Shown here piece after piece: positions 24,508-32,145 of a stretch of DNA of 49,417 nucleotides (its first letter is position 1; each line of letters begins with the position of its first letter). The DNA comes from a bacterium (GTDB lineage: Bacteria > Verrucomicrobiota > Kiritimatiellia > RFP12 > UBA1067): contig JANYBJ010000113.1 in the NCBI GenBank assembly GCA_025360845.1, positions 1-49,417 of the forward strand, read 5' to 3'. A program made the position numbers and the translations under genes. Under the pieces are notes generated by a model. That model saw only the letters and a program-made list of their open reading frames with translations. It did no database searches and had not been told where the DNA came from.

Positions 24508-27297
24508 TTATTCCGCGACGCGGACGCGGTAAAAGAGGCGCGGGCCGTTCTTGGGCACCTGGCGCTGGGTCACGCCGGCGTCGCCGGTCACCGGGAGGCA
24601 GTTGGCCCAGCCGTTCGTCACCTGGACCGTGGCGTTCGTGAGGATCATGTACGCCTGGTTCACGACCGAGGTGAAGCTCAGGGAGCAGGCGTTCGTGCCG
24701 GGCGCCGGGATGAGGCTCAGGATGTTCGGCGGCGGGATCTCCGCGCCGGGGATGGTCAGGACGCTGTCGCCGAAGACGGGCTCTTCTGAACCTGTGACGT
24801 TTGCGATACCCGAGAGCGTATAGGTGCCGGGCGCGCCCGTAACCGTGTATGTTAGCGTTTGTCCCGCACCCACACTGTTTTTCAACCACGAGATCGCCTT
24901 CGTGTCTGGATCCCAGTCGCCTGGAACGGTAATCGCGTCTGGGGTCAATCCGGCGGGAAGGTACTCTTCGATGTACCAGATACGCTTGACGGTTGGCTGG
25001 TACAAGGTGAGCGTCACCGACGAACCGCTGATCGTCCTCATGACATTCGCCTTGATGATCCGGGAATCGCCGGTGACCGCGACAGGCAAGTTGGCGGGCT
25101 GCGGCGTCACCGTGCCGCTGACGGCATAGACGCCCGAGGTCACGACGCTGACGGTATACGTCAGGGTGTTGGTGGTGCCTTCGACGCCGCTGAAGGTCAG
25201 GGTGTGCGCGGCGCCGTTCCAGACGCCGCCTGACGTGTAGGCGGTGGGCGTGAGGCCGGGAGCCAGGGTTTCGACCAGCGTCCACGTCGAGAGTCCAGCG
25301 GGGGCTCGGACAACGACCGTCACGTTCGTACCCGAGATGGCCCGCGTGGCGGATGGCAGAACCGCCGTGTAGGCGCCCGAGGTGGAGGTGGTCGCGCCGG
25401 AGGCGACCTGCACGCCGGCGAGAGTCGCGGGCGCGATCCAGCCGGTGAGGTTCGTGAAGGAGACGGCGAAGGCGCCCGCCGCCAGATTGGTGCTGGTGCC
25501 GCTTGCGAGCCACGTCGCGCCGCCGTTGATGGTCCACCGCGCACCTTGGGCGACGGCGCCCGCGGGGGAGAGCGTGACGGTCAACGTGCCGTTCGAAATG
25601 ACCGTCAGCCGCGCCGCCTGACTGGTGGCCGTGCCGTAGGTGTTGGAGACCAGACAGGAGTAGGTGTCCTGGTTGTTGGTGCGGGCGGCGGTTGCGAGCA
25701 CATAGGTGTTGGAGGTGAGCCCGGTGACCGGCGCGCCGTTGCGCAGCCAGCGGTAGGTGAGCGCCGGGGTGCCCGTGGCGGTGACGTGGAAGGTGGCGGG
25801 CTCACCCTCTTGAACGGTCACGTCGGCCGGGTCGGCGGTGAGGGTCGGAGGGAGGCCCGGTTCGGTCGACCACTTGGCGACGAAGCCGTACGGAAGGTTC
25901 GCGCTGTAATCGGGGATGGGAGGATCGTTCCAATGGGGATCTTTGGTCCAGTCGGGCCAGAAACCGCCGGTGACCCAATACGGCGAAAACGTGCTGCCGA
26001 CTGCCAGCAGCGTGCCGGACCGGGAGGCGAGCGCGCGCAGTTCGTCGCTCCGCGCGCCGCCGACGTAGGCGGACCAGGCGACGCTGCCGTCGCTGTTGAG
26101 CTGGGAGAGGAAGCCGTCCTGCACGCCGCCGAAGGTGGACGTGCCCGCCTGCGTGAGCCATGACCCCGAAGCGGTGGTGCCGCCGGCCATGACCTTGCCG
26201 CCGGCTTGCGGCGCCACCGACGAGACGAGGTCGGCGGAACTGCCGCCGAAGAAACGGCACCAGTTGGTCTGGAACGAACTGCCCGTGACGGTGAGTTTGA
26301 CCACGAAACCGTCGGTGCCGCCCGCCTGGGCGTTCAGGAAGGTTGCGCCGTAAAGGAAATTGGCCGAGGCGGTTCTGCCGCCGAGGTAGAGCACCGCGGA
26401 GGAGGGGTCTGCCGCGAGGGCGGTGACCGCATCGGCGCCGTTGCCGCCGATGAAGGCGGACCAGACAGCCGTGCCCGCGGAGGTCAGTTTGACGAGGAAG
26501 CCGTCCGGGTTAGTCGGGCTGGGCGTACCTGATGGAAGGGAGGCCCAGCCGGGCGAACGCGTTTCGCCGCCGACGTAGACCGAGCCGTCGGGGCCGACCG
26601 CGCAGGCGGTGGCGGTATCGGCGTTGGTGCCGCCGAGGTAGTGCGACCAGACGACCGAGCCGGCCGGCGAAAACTTCACCACGCAGGCGTCGGTGTCGCC
26701 GCGGTACTGCGTGCCGGAGATGCTGTTCGGCAGCCTCGGCACGGTGGTGTAGCCGACCGCGTAGACGTAGCCGTTGGAGTCGACGGCGACGGCGTTGAAG
26801 CCGTTCGTGCCGTTGAGCCCTATCGGGGCCGTCCAGTTGATGGACCCGTCAGCGGAGTTGACAGAAGCGAGAATCGCGTCCGTGCCGCTGTCGCTGCCGT
26901 CGCTCGTAACTCGCTCGGAGACGCCTGCCGCGTAGACCGTGCCGTTGGTGTGGACCGCCACCCCCATGATGCAGTCGTTCTCGACATCGCCGAGGCAGGT
27001 GTACCATTGAAGCTCGCCGCTGCTGTTGACCTTGGCCACAAAACCATCACGGAGACTCATTTGATTGATGGGAAAGATATCCTGAAGGTTTCGTAAAACG
27101 CCCGCACCCAGAAAGCCGCCGATGTAGCTGTTGGTGGCGCTGTCGGTCGCGACGGCATACGCGCCGTCCGAGTCGTAATCGCCGCCGACATAGGAGGACC
27201 AGCCGGGAGTGTAGCTTTGTAGCGCGTGTGCCGCTCCTATCGGCAAGACGAGCAAGAGACAAGCGGTGGTTATTTTTCCAAAACTCCGGTATTCCAT
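24508..27297 (-). CDS. Secreted beta-propeller / Ig-like repeat protein
   Basis: 929 residues. A signal peptide (1-25, ending GAAHA) is followed by SBBP-type beta-propeller repeats (about 30-490), recognisable as recurring W...(Y/F)(L/I/V)GG...D units such as VVWSHYLGGTNADTATACAV and AVWSAFIGGNGADAVTALAA. Then comes an Ig-like domain (about 495-580, ADPADVTVQEGEPATFHVTA, with YSCLVSN). Residues about 585-865 hold at least two related segments starting (T/M)RxISG(T/S)xVT(V/L). The protein closes with the W...LFYRVRVAE module. No anchor or sorting signal is evident, so secretion into the medium or outer surface is inferred. Function unknown; such proteins often bind polymers. Confidence 0.75.
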   Translation of the reverse strand: MEYRSFGKITTACLLLVLPIGAAHALQSYTPGWSSYVGGDYDSDGAYAVATDSATNSYIGGFLGAGVLRNLQDIFPINQMSLRDGFVAKVNSSGELQWYTCLGDVENDCIMGVAVHTNGTVYAAGVSERVTSDGSDSGTDAILASVNSADGSINWTAPIGLNGTNGFNAVAVDSNGYVYAVGYTTVPRLPNSISGTQYRGDTDACVVKFSPAGSVVWSHYLGGTNADTATACAVGPDGSVYVGGETRSPGWASLPSGTPSPTNPDGFLVKLTSAGTAVWSAFIGGNGADAVTALAADPSSAVLYLGGRTASANFLYGATFLNAQAGGTDGFVVKLTVTGSSFQTNWCRFFGGSSADLVSSVAPQAGGKVMAGGTTASGSWLTQAGTSTFGGVQDGFLSQLNSDGSVAWSAYVGGARSDELRALASRSGTLLAVGSTFSPYWVTGGFWPDWTKDPHWNDPPIPDYSANLPYGFVAKWSTEPGLPPTLTADPADVTVQEGEPATFHVTATGTPALTYRWLRNGAPVTGLTSNTYVLATAARTNNQDTYSCLVSNTYGTATSQAARLTVISNGTLTVTLSPAGAVAQGARWTINGGATWLASGTSTNLAAGAFAVSFTNLTGWIAPATLAGVQVASGATTSTSGAYTAVLPSATRAISGTNVTVVVRAPAGLSTWTLVETLAPGLTPTAYTSGGVWNGAAHTLTFSGVEGTTNTLTYTVSVVTSGVYAVSGTVTPQPANLPVAVTGDSRIIKANVMRTISGSSVTLTLYQPTVKRIWYIEEYLPAGLTPDAITVPGDWDPDTKAISWLKNSVGAGQTLTYTVTGAPGTYTLSGIANVTGSEEPVFGDSVLTIPGAEIPPPNILSLIPAPGTNACSLSFTSVVNQAYMILTNATVQVTNGWANCLPVTGDAGVTQRQVPKNGPRLFYRVRVAE

Positions 27298-27374
27298 TTC
27301 TTCCGCCGTTTCATGTAAGGTCGTTAAAAAGATTACCAGAAAAGGTGGAACCGAGACAACTCGAATAAACCTGC

Positions 27375-27403
27375 TTGACGCTCCGCGGGCAAGTGTTCAT
27401 CCT
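27375..27403 (+). promoter_or_regulatory. mutL promoter
   Basis: TTGACG (27375-27380), a 17-bp spacer and CATCCT (27398-27403). The mutL ATG is at 27412, only eight bases after the -10, so the transcript would have almost no leader. No Shine-Dalgarno sequence precedes the ATG. Confidence 0.5.
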
Positions 27404-27411
27404 GTTGGGCC

Positions 27412-29283
27412 ATGGTGAGAGACGGTCATATACGCTTGCTGCCGGTACACGTCGCGAACAAAATCGCGGCGGGCGAGGTGGTGGAGCGTCCCGCCTCCGT
27501 GGTCAAGGAGCTGCTCGAGAACGCCATCGACGCGGGCGCCACGCGCATCGACGTCACGGTCACCGCAGGCGGCCGCAAGCTGATCGAGATCCGCGACAAC
27601 GGCTGCGGGATGAACCGCGACGACGCGCTGCTCAGCATCGAGCGGCAGGCCACCAGCAAGATCCGCGACGTGGACGACATCGAGCGTATCGACACGCTCG
27701 GGTTCCGCGGCGAGGCCATGCCCTCCATCGCCTCGGTCTCGCGCTTCATCCTCAAGACCCGGCGCCCCGACGCCGACGCCGGCACCGAGCTGGTCATCAC
27801 GGGCGGCAGCCTGCAGGATGTGCGCGAGGTCGGCGTGCCCGCCGGGACCACGGTCGAGGTGCGCGACCTCTTTTTCAATATTCCCGCCCGCCGCAAGTTC
27901 CTGCGCGCGTTCCAGACCGAGCAGGCGCACATCAAGGCGGTCTTCACCCTGCACGCGCTGGCCCATCCCGAGATCGGCTTGAGCCTCACGGCAGACGGCC
28001 GCGAACTGCACCGCCTGCCAGCGGGCGCCACGCTCGAAGAGCGCCTCCGCGACCTCTTCGGCGCGGACTTCTGCGCCGACCTGCGTCCGGTCGGCAAGAG
28101 CGTCAACGGCGTGCGGGTCTTCGGCTTCGCGGGCCTACCCAACATCACCCGCAACGACCGCAGCGAGCAGTACGTCTTCATCAACCGGCGCCCCGCCACC
28201 GCGCCGGTCATCGCCTACGCGCTGCGCGAGGCCTACCCGCCGCTGGAGGGCGACCGCAAACCCATCGTGCTGCTCTTCATCGAGATGCCGCCCGACCGCG
28301 TGGACGTGAACGTACACCCGACCAAACGCGAGGTGCGCTTCCACAAGCCGGCCGAGGTGCGCGAAGCCATCATCCTTGCCGTCAGCGAAGCCCTCGGCGT
28401 CAAACGGGCGGCACCGAACGGTTTGTCTTCGCAGGTAGGGACGCCTCCCCGAGGCGTCCGCGGCGGTTTCGGGGAAACCGCCCTACCGGAAGAAACCGCC
28501 CCCTCCGTCTCGCTCCGCACCCTCGTGCCCGAAGCCTCCGCACAGCCGGGCGACCACAGAGGGTCGCCCCTGCAGCCGCCTTTCCCCTATCCCGGCGCCA
28601 TGGGCGACCTGCCGGTCGCCCCTACGGCTACGGCGGCGCCGTCCGCACCCGCTGCTCCCACCGGCACGGGACTGCCGCTGTTCGCAGCGCCGGAGAGCGG
28701 CTCGCCGTGGCGCTGGTGCCGCGTGCTGGGCCAGGTCGCGGGCCGCTACGTGCTGCTGGAGACCGACGGCGGCTACGTCACGGTCGATCCGCGCGCGGCT
28801 CGCGAGCGGGTGCTGTACGAGCGGCTGATGGACACCCGCAAAGAGGGCGGCACGCTGTCGCAGCGGCTGCTCCTGCCGGAGACGGTTCAGCTTCCGCCCG
28901 CCGACGCGGCGCGGCTGCGCAAGTATCTGAAGGTCGTGCAGGAGATGGGCTTCGGCGTGGAGGATTTCGGCAGCGACCACTTTCTGGTCGAGGCCCTGCC
29001 GGACGCGCTGGGCGGCGTCTCCTGCCGCGAGCTGCTCGCCAACATCGCCCACGACCTCGAGAACGCCGGCACGCGCCGCGGCTCGGAGAAGTGGCGCGAG
29101 GAGCTCATCGCCCAGGCCGCCTGCCGCGCCGCCGCGGGGGCGCAAAGCGCCCTGTCCGACGAGGAGGCCGACAAGCTGGTCAACGCCCTGGCCGCCACGC
29201 GCATGCCCTACACCTGCCCGCGCGGAAGGCCCACCATGATCTTCACCTCCACCCGCGAGCTGGAGCGCAAGTTCGGCCGGTAA
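27412..29283 (+). CDS. mutL: DNA mismatch repair protein MutL
   Basis: 623 residues. The GHKL ATPase domain (about 1-330) shows IAAGEVVERPASVVKELLEN, DNGCGM, ATSKI, TLGFRGEAMPSI and DLFFNIPARRKF. A Pro/Ala-rich linker (about 335-430) contains an in-frame family A repeat. The C-terminal dimerisation domain (about 430-623) carries degenerate endonuclease motifs: DPRAARERVLYE at 459-470 where endonuclease-type MutL has DQHA..E....E, an intact ACR, and CPRGRP at 602-607 for CPHGRP. Both metal-site histidines are thus arginine or absent, which suggests weakened or lost nicking activity. MutL couples mismatch recognition by MutS to strand removal. No mutS is adjacent. Confidence 0.95.
   Translation: MVRDGHIRLLPVHVANKIAAGEVVERPASVVKELLENAIDAGATRIDVTVTAGGRKLIEIRDNGCGMNRDDALLSIERQATSKIRDVDDIERIDTLGFRGEAMPSIASVSRFILKTRRPDADAGTELVITGGSLQDVREVGVPAGTTVEVRDLFFNIPARRKFLRAFQTEQAHIKAVFTLHALAHPEIGLSLTADGRELHRLPAGATLEERLRDLFGADFCADLRPVGKSVNGVRVFGFAGLPNITRNDRSEQYVFINRRPATAPVIAYALREAYPPLEGDRKPIVLLFIEMPPDRVDVNVHPTKREVRFHKPAEVREAIILAVSEALGVKRAAPNGLSSQVGTPPRGVRGGFGETALPEETAPSVSLRTLVPEASAQPGDHRGSPLQPPFPYPGAMGDLPVAPTATAAPSAPAAPTGTGLPLFAAPESGSPWRWCRVLGQVAGRYVLLETDGGYVTVDPRAARERVLYERLMDTRKEGGTLSQRLLLPETVQLPPADAARLRKYLKVVQEMGFGVEDFGSDHFLVEALPDALGGVSCRELLANIAHDLENAGTRRGSEKWREELIAQAACRAAAGAQSALSDEEADKLVNALAATRMPYTCPRGRPTMIFTSTRELERKFGR
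28434..28487. repeat. Palindromic repeat family A inside mutL (copy 5)
   Basis: A 54-bp copy (GGTAGGGACGCCTCCCCGAG ... GGGGAAACCGCCCTACC) sits within the coding sequence and adds 18 codons without a stop (about residues 341-359, VGTPPRGVRGGFGETALP). It matches the 54-bp form at 1173-1226. It lies in the flexible linker where insertion is tolerated. Confidence 0.85.
28548..28621. repeat. Two short hairpin repeats in the mutL linker
   Basis: GGGCGACC-n6-GGTCGCCC at 28548-28569 and GGGCGACC-n4-GGTCGCCC at 28602-28621 have identical 8-bp arms. Together with the 54-bp repeat upstream they show that the MutL linker has collected at least three palindromic insertions. A related stem (GGGCGAAC/GTTCGCCC) lies between leuC and leuD. 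Confidence 0.6.
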
Positions 29284-29400
29284 ACGCTTCCGCGTTTTCC
29301 GCTCGCACGTGTGGCCTGCGCAGCGCTTTCGCGCGCAGGTCGAAAACCGCGGGACGAGCGAGACTTTCAGAAGGCCGCGCAGCGAGGCCATTTCGGCATC

Positions 29401-29430
29401 GTGACAATCCGCTGCGTTTCATGCTATACT
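29401..29430 (+). promoter_or_regulatory. Promoter of the 233-aa gene
   Basis: GTGACA (29401-29406), an 18-bp spacer and TATACT (29425-29430), each one mismatch from consensus. The start codon at 29444 is only 13 bases beyond the -10, giving a predicted leader of about seven bases and no room for a Shine-Dalgarno sequence. Confidence 0.65.
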
Positions 29431-29443
29431 AATTTTATTTGCA

Positions 29444-30145
29444 ATGAGTAAGAAACCCACACAATTCGATTTCTGGTTCGCCGTCAACAACACGGATATC
29501 GTGGTGCCGCCCAAACGGCATCTCGAAACCTTCGGCAACACCATCATCAATTACCACCTGGTAAGCGAGTTGATGGACTCCATCGGGAAGGTGCGTGTGC
29601 GCGAAGGACGCATGCAGGCGCTGCGGCCCCAGATCATCACGCCCTCTTCTTATTCGACGACGATGCTGGAGGGTTTCGGCGAGCAGGCGAAGCAGTACCT
29701 CGAGTGGCTGAAGGAGCACGAGGACACGGTCCGCATCCTGCGCTACGGCTACTCGCTCAAACAGGAGGCCTTCAGCGAGCAGGTGCTCACCGGCACGTCG
29801 GAAGAGGTCTTGGCGCGCGTCAAAGAAGAGGTGGCCGCAAAGAAGGATCCGTTCGCCGCCGTGATCAAGGGCGTGGACGACCCGTGGGATGTCTGTCTGG
29901 TGAGGCTCTTCTGGACCGTGATCCAGAACTCGGCGCAGGCCAACATCCGCGAGCTGCACGAGCGCCGCATGTTCGAGATTCAGGACGGGATTCCGGCGGG
30001 TCTGCGCGAGGAGATCGAAAAGGGCTTTAAGGCCGCCACCAAAGACCCGAGCCTCGTCAAGCCGCTCGGCAAGCTGTTACAGGACAACGGGCTTTTCGAG
30101 CATTACCAGGACCGCTTTTTCAATTTGGTTCAAGGACGCGGGTAG
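29444..30145 (+). CDS. Conserved-looking protein of unknown function
   Basis: 233 residues, not recognised. No signal peptide or membrane segment is visible, so it is probably cytoplasmic. It is mostly helical and charged, with an N-terminal QFDFWFAVNNTDIVVPPKRH stretch, a middle YSLKQEAFSEQVLTGTSEEV section and a Lys/Glu-rich end. Aromatic pairs (FWFAV, LFWTVI) suggest a buried core. No catalytic motif could be assigned. It has its own promoter and a nearly leaderless start, as mutL and mfd do here, which suggests a basal rather than an accessory function. It lies upstream of leuC, separated by a family B repeat, so co-transcription is possible. Confidence 0.8.
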   Translation: MSKKPTQFDFWFAVNNTDIVVPPKRHLETFGNTIINYHLVSELMDSIGKVRVREGRMQALRPQIITPSSYSTTMLEGFGEQAKQYLEWLKEHEDTVRILRYGYSLKQEAFSEQVLTGTSEEVLARVKEEVAAKKDPFAAVIKGVDDPWDVCLVRLFWTVIQNSAQANIRELHERRMFEIQDGIPAGLREEIEKGFKAATKDPSLVKPLGKLLQDNGLFEHYQDRFFNLVQGRG

Positions 30146-30151
30146 ACCCGA

Positions 30152-30220
30152 CGGCTCGCGGGGACGCTCGCCCTCCATGTGTCTTAAGTGCTTTGGAGGG
30201 CGAGACTCTGTCGAGCCGCA
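30152..30220. repeat. Intergenic palindromic repeat family B, copy 3
   Basis: CGGCTCGCGGGGACGCTCGC ... GGCGAGACTCTGTCGAGCCG with the CTCGCCCTCCA/TGGAGGGCGAG core. It lies between the 233-aa gene and leuC, again between two genes reading in the same direction. Confidence 0.75.
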
Positions 30221-30247
30221 GATACGACTGGTTTTGGAGAACAAACA

Positions 30248-31537
30248 ATGACGATCACTGAAAAAATTCTGGCCCGCGAGTCGGGCGCGAAGCTTGTCTC
30301 CCCCGGAGACAACATCTGGGCCAAGGCCGGCATGCTGCTGACGCATGACGTCTGCGGGCCGGGGACCATCGGCATTTTCAAACGCGAGTTCGGCAAGGAC
30401 GCCAAGGTCTTCGATCGCGAGAAGATCGTCATCCTCCCGGACCACTACATCTATACGGAGGACGAGAAGGCCCACCGCAACGTGGACATTCTGCGGGCCT
30501 TCGTCAAAGAGCAGGGTCTGCCATATTTCTACGACCCCGGCACCGTCACCTATTGCGGCGTCTGCCACGTGGCCATGCCTGAGCTGGGCCATGTGCGTCC
30601 GGGCGAGACCATCTTCGGCACCGACTCCCACACCTGCACGCACGGCGCGCTGGGAGCCTTTTCGACCGGCATCGGCAACACCGACGCGGGCTTCATCATG
30701 GGCACCGGCAAGTTGCTGATCAAGGTGCCGCAGACGATCCGCTTCGTGCTGGACGGCGCGATGCCCTCCTACCTGTCCGCCAAGGATCTGATCCTGCACA
30801 TCATCGGCGACATCGGCGTGGACGGCGCGACCTACTGCGCCATGGAGTTCACCGGTTCCGCCATCGACGCCCTGAGCATCGAAGAGCGCTGCACGATCTG
30901 CAACATGGCGGTCGAGGCCGGCGCCAAGAACGGCATCATCGCGCCCGACCTGAAGGCGCTCGCCTACGTGAAGGCCCGCACGGCGAAACCCTTCGAGCCG
31001 CTGTACAGCGACCCGGACGCCAAGGTCGCGGCCGAGTACCGCTACGATGTCTCCACGCTGGAGCCGGTCGTGGCCAAGCCGCACCTGCCCGACAACAAGG
31101 CGCTGGCGCGCGCCTGCCGCGACGTGAAGATCGATCAGGTCTACATCGGCTCCTGCACCGGCGGCAAGCTGGAAGACTTCATCATGGCGGCGAAGATCAT
31201 GAAGGGGCGCAAAGTCGCTGTCCGCACGCTGCTGGTGCCTGCCACGCGGGTGGTCGAGCAAGGTCTGGTCGACACCCAGATCGACGGCCAGAGCCTGCGC
31301 GCGATCTTCGAGGCGGCGGGCGTCGAGCCCATCGCGCCGCCCTCCTGCGCGGCCTGCCTGGGCGGCCCGGTCGACACCTTCGGGCGCACCCACGGCCACG
31401 AGGTGGTGGTCAGCACGACCAACCGCAACTTCATCGGGCGCATGGGCTCGAAGGATTCGCAGATCTACCTCGCCTCGCCCTACACCGCGGCGGCCTCGGC
31501 CCTCGCCGGCCACATCGCCGACCCGCGCGACGTGTGA
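30248..31537 (+). CDS. leuC: 3-isopropylmalate dehydratase, large subunit
   Basis: 429 residues, aconitase superfamily. It carries GTDSHTCTHGALGAFSTGIG (124-143) and the 4Fe-4S ligands Cys303 (IGSCTGGKLED) and Cys367/Cys370 (PSCAACLGG). The length and the simple domain layout fit the LeuC form found in archaea and many non-proteobacteria; the related homoaconitase cannot be excluded by sequence alone. With LeuD it isomerises 2-isopropylmalate to 3-isopropylmalate in leucine synthesis. The ATG at 30248 is chosen because GGAG lies seven bases upstream and the longer reading would start inside the family B repeat. leuD follows after 56 bp. Confidence 0.93.
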   Translation: MTITEKILARESGAKLVSPGDNIWAKAGMLLTHDVCGPGTIGIFKREFGKDAKVFDREKIVILPDHYIYTEDEKAHRNVDILRAFVKEQGLPYFYDPGTVTYCGVCHVAMPELGHVRPGETIFGTDSHTCTHGALGAFSTGIGNTDAGFIMGTGKLLIKVPQTIRFVLDGAMPSYLSAKDLILHIIGDIGVDGATYCAMEFTGSAIDALSIEERCTICNMAVEAGAKNGIIAPDLKALAYVKARTAKPFEPLYSDPDAKVAAEYRYDVSTLEPVVAKPHLPDNKALARACRDVKIDQVYIGSCTGGKLEDFIMAAKIMKGRKVAVRTLLVPATRVVEQGLVDTQIDGQSLRAIFEAAGVEPIAPPSCAACLGGPVDTFGRTHGHEVVVSTTNRNFIGRMGSKDSQIYLASPYTAAASALAGHIADPRDV

Positions 31538-31544
31538 CCCGTTG

Positions 31545-31566
31545 GGGCGAACCTCTGTGTTCGCCC
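31545..31566. other. Hairpin between leuC and leuD
   Basis: A perfect stem GGGCGAAC / GTTCGCCC with a six-base loop, directly after the leuC stop and before the leuD ribosome site (AGGAGAG at 31581). There is no T-run, so it is not a typical terminator. It may stabilise or adjust expression of the two subunits, or be another inserted short palindrome like those in the mutL linker. Confidence 0.5.
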
Positions 31567-31593
31567 TCCCCCCTTATTTCAGGAGAGAACCTT

Positions 31594-32145
31594 ATGCCCA
31601 ACGAAACCCTCATCCGCGGACCGGTCTACGTGCTCGAAGACAACATCGACACCGACCTGCTGATCCCGGCGTGTTACCTGAATCTGGTTCCGACGATTCC
31701 GGAAGAGTACCGCAAGCTCGGCTCTTACGCGCTGGCGGGACTGCCGGAAACTTTCCCCAAATACGCCTGTAACGCCGACGGCACCACGCCCTTCCCGATC
31801 GTCATCGGCGGACGCAACTTCGGCTGCGGCTCGTCGCGCGAACACGCGCCGATCGCGCTGGGCGCGGCCGGCTGCAAGGCGGTCGTGGCCGAAAGCTACG
31901 CGCGCATCTTCTTCCGCAACTCGGTGGCCACCGGCGAGGTCTTCCCGCTCGAATCGGAGGGGCGGCTGTGCGGCGAGTTCAAGACCGGCGACCTGGCCGA
32001 GGTGAACATCGCCAAAAACACGATCACCCGGCTTTCGGACGGCAAGGTCTTTTCGCTTAAGCCGGTCGGCGCGGTCGCGCCGGTCATCGCCGCGGGCGGC
32101 ATGTTCGCCTACGCCCGCGAAATTGGAATGATTTCAAAGTCATGA
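31594..32145 (+). CDS. leuD: 3-isopropylmalate dehydratase, small subunit
   Basis: 183 residues with the swivel-domain motif GRNFGCGSSREHAPIALGAA (about 73-92), followed by the substrate-site loop ARIFFRNSVATGEVFPLE. It partners LeuC. AGGAGAG ribosome site. The last codons (IGMISKS) and the stop run directly into the next gene: the ATPase ATG overlaps the leuD stop as ATGA. The base composition changes to AT-richer sequence in the last 30 bases, so the extreme C-terminus may have been replaced when the neighbouring unit was acquired. Confidence 0.92.
   Translation: MPNETLIRGPVYVLEDNIDTDLLIPACYLNLVPTIPEEYRKLGSYALAGLPETFPKYACNADGTTPFPIVIGGRNFGCGSSREHAPIALGAAGCKAVVAESYARIFFRNSVATGEVFPLESEGRLCGEFKTGDLAEVNIAKNTITRLSDGKVFSLKPVGAVAPVIAAGGMFAYAREIGMISKS

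Noticed and set aside
27375..29432. A 685-codon frame overlapping mutL on the same strand.
   Set aside because: Arg/Pro/His-rich low-complexity translation, a frame shadow of mutL, which has all its family motifs in the other frame.
30188..30247. An upstream start for leuC adding 20 residues.
   Set aside because: The extra codons lie in the family B repeat, while the ATG at 30248 has a well-spaced GGAG and yields the normal N-terminus.
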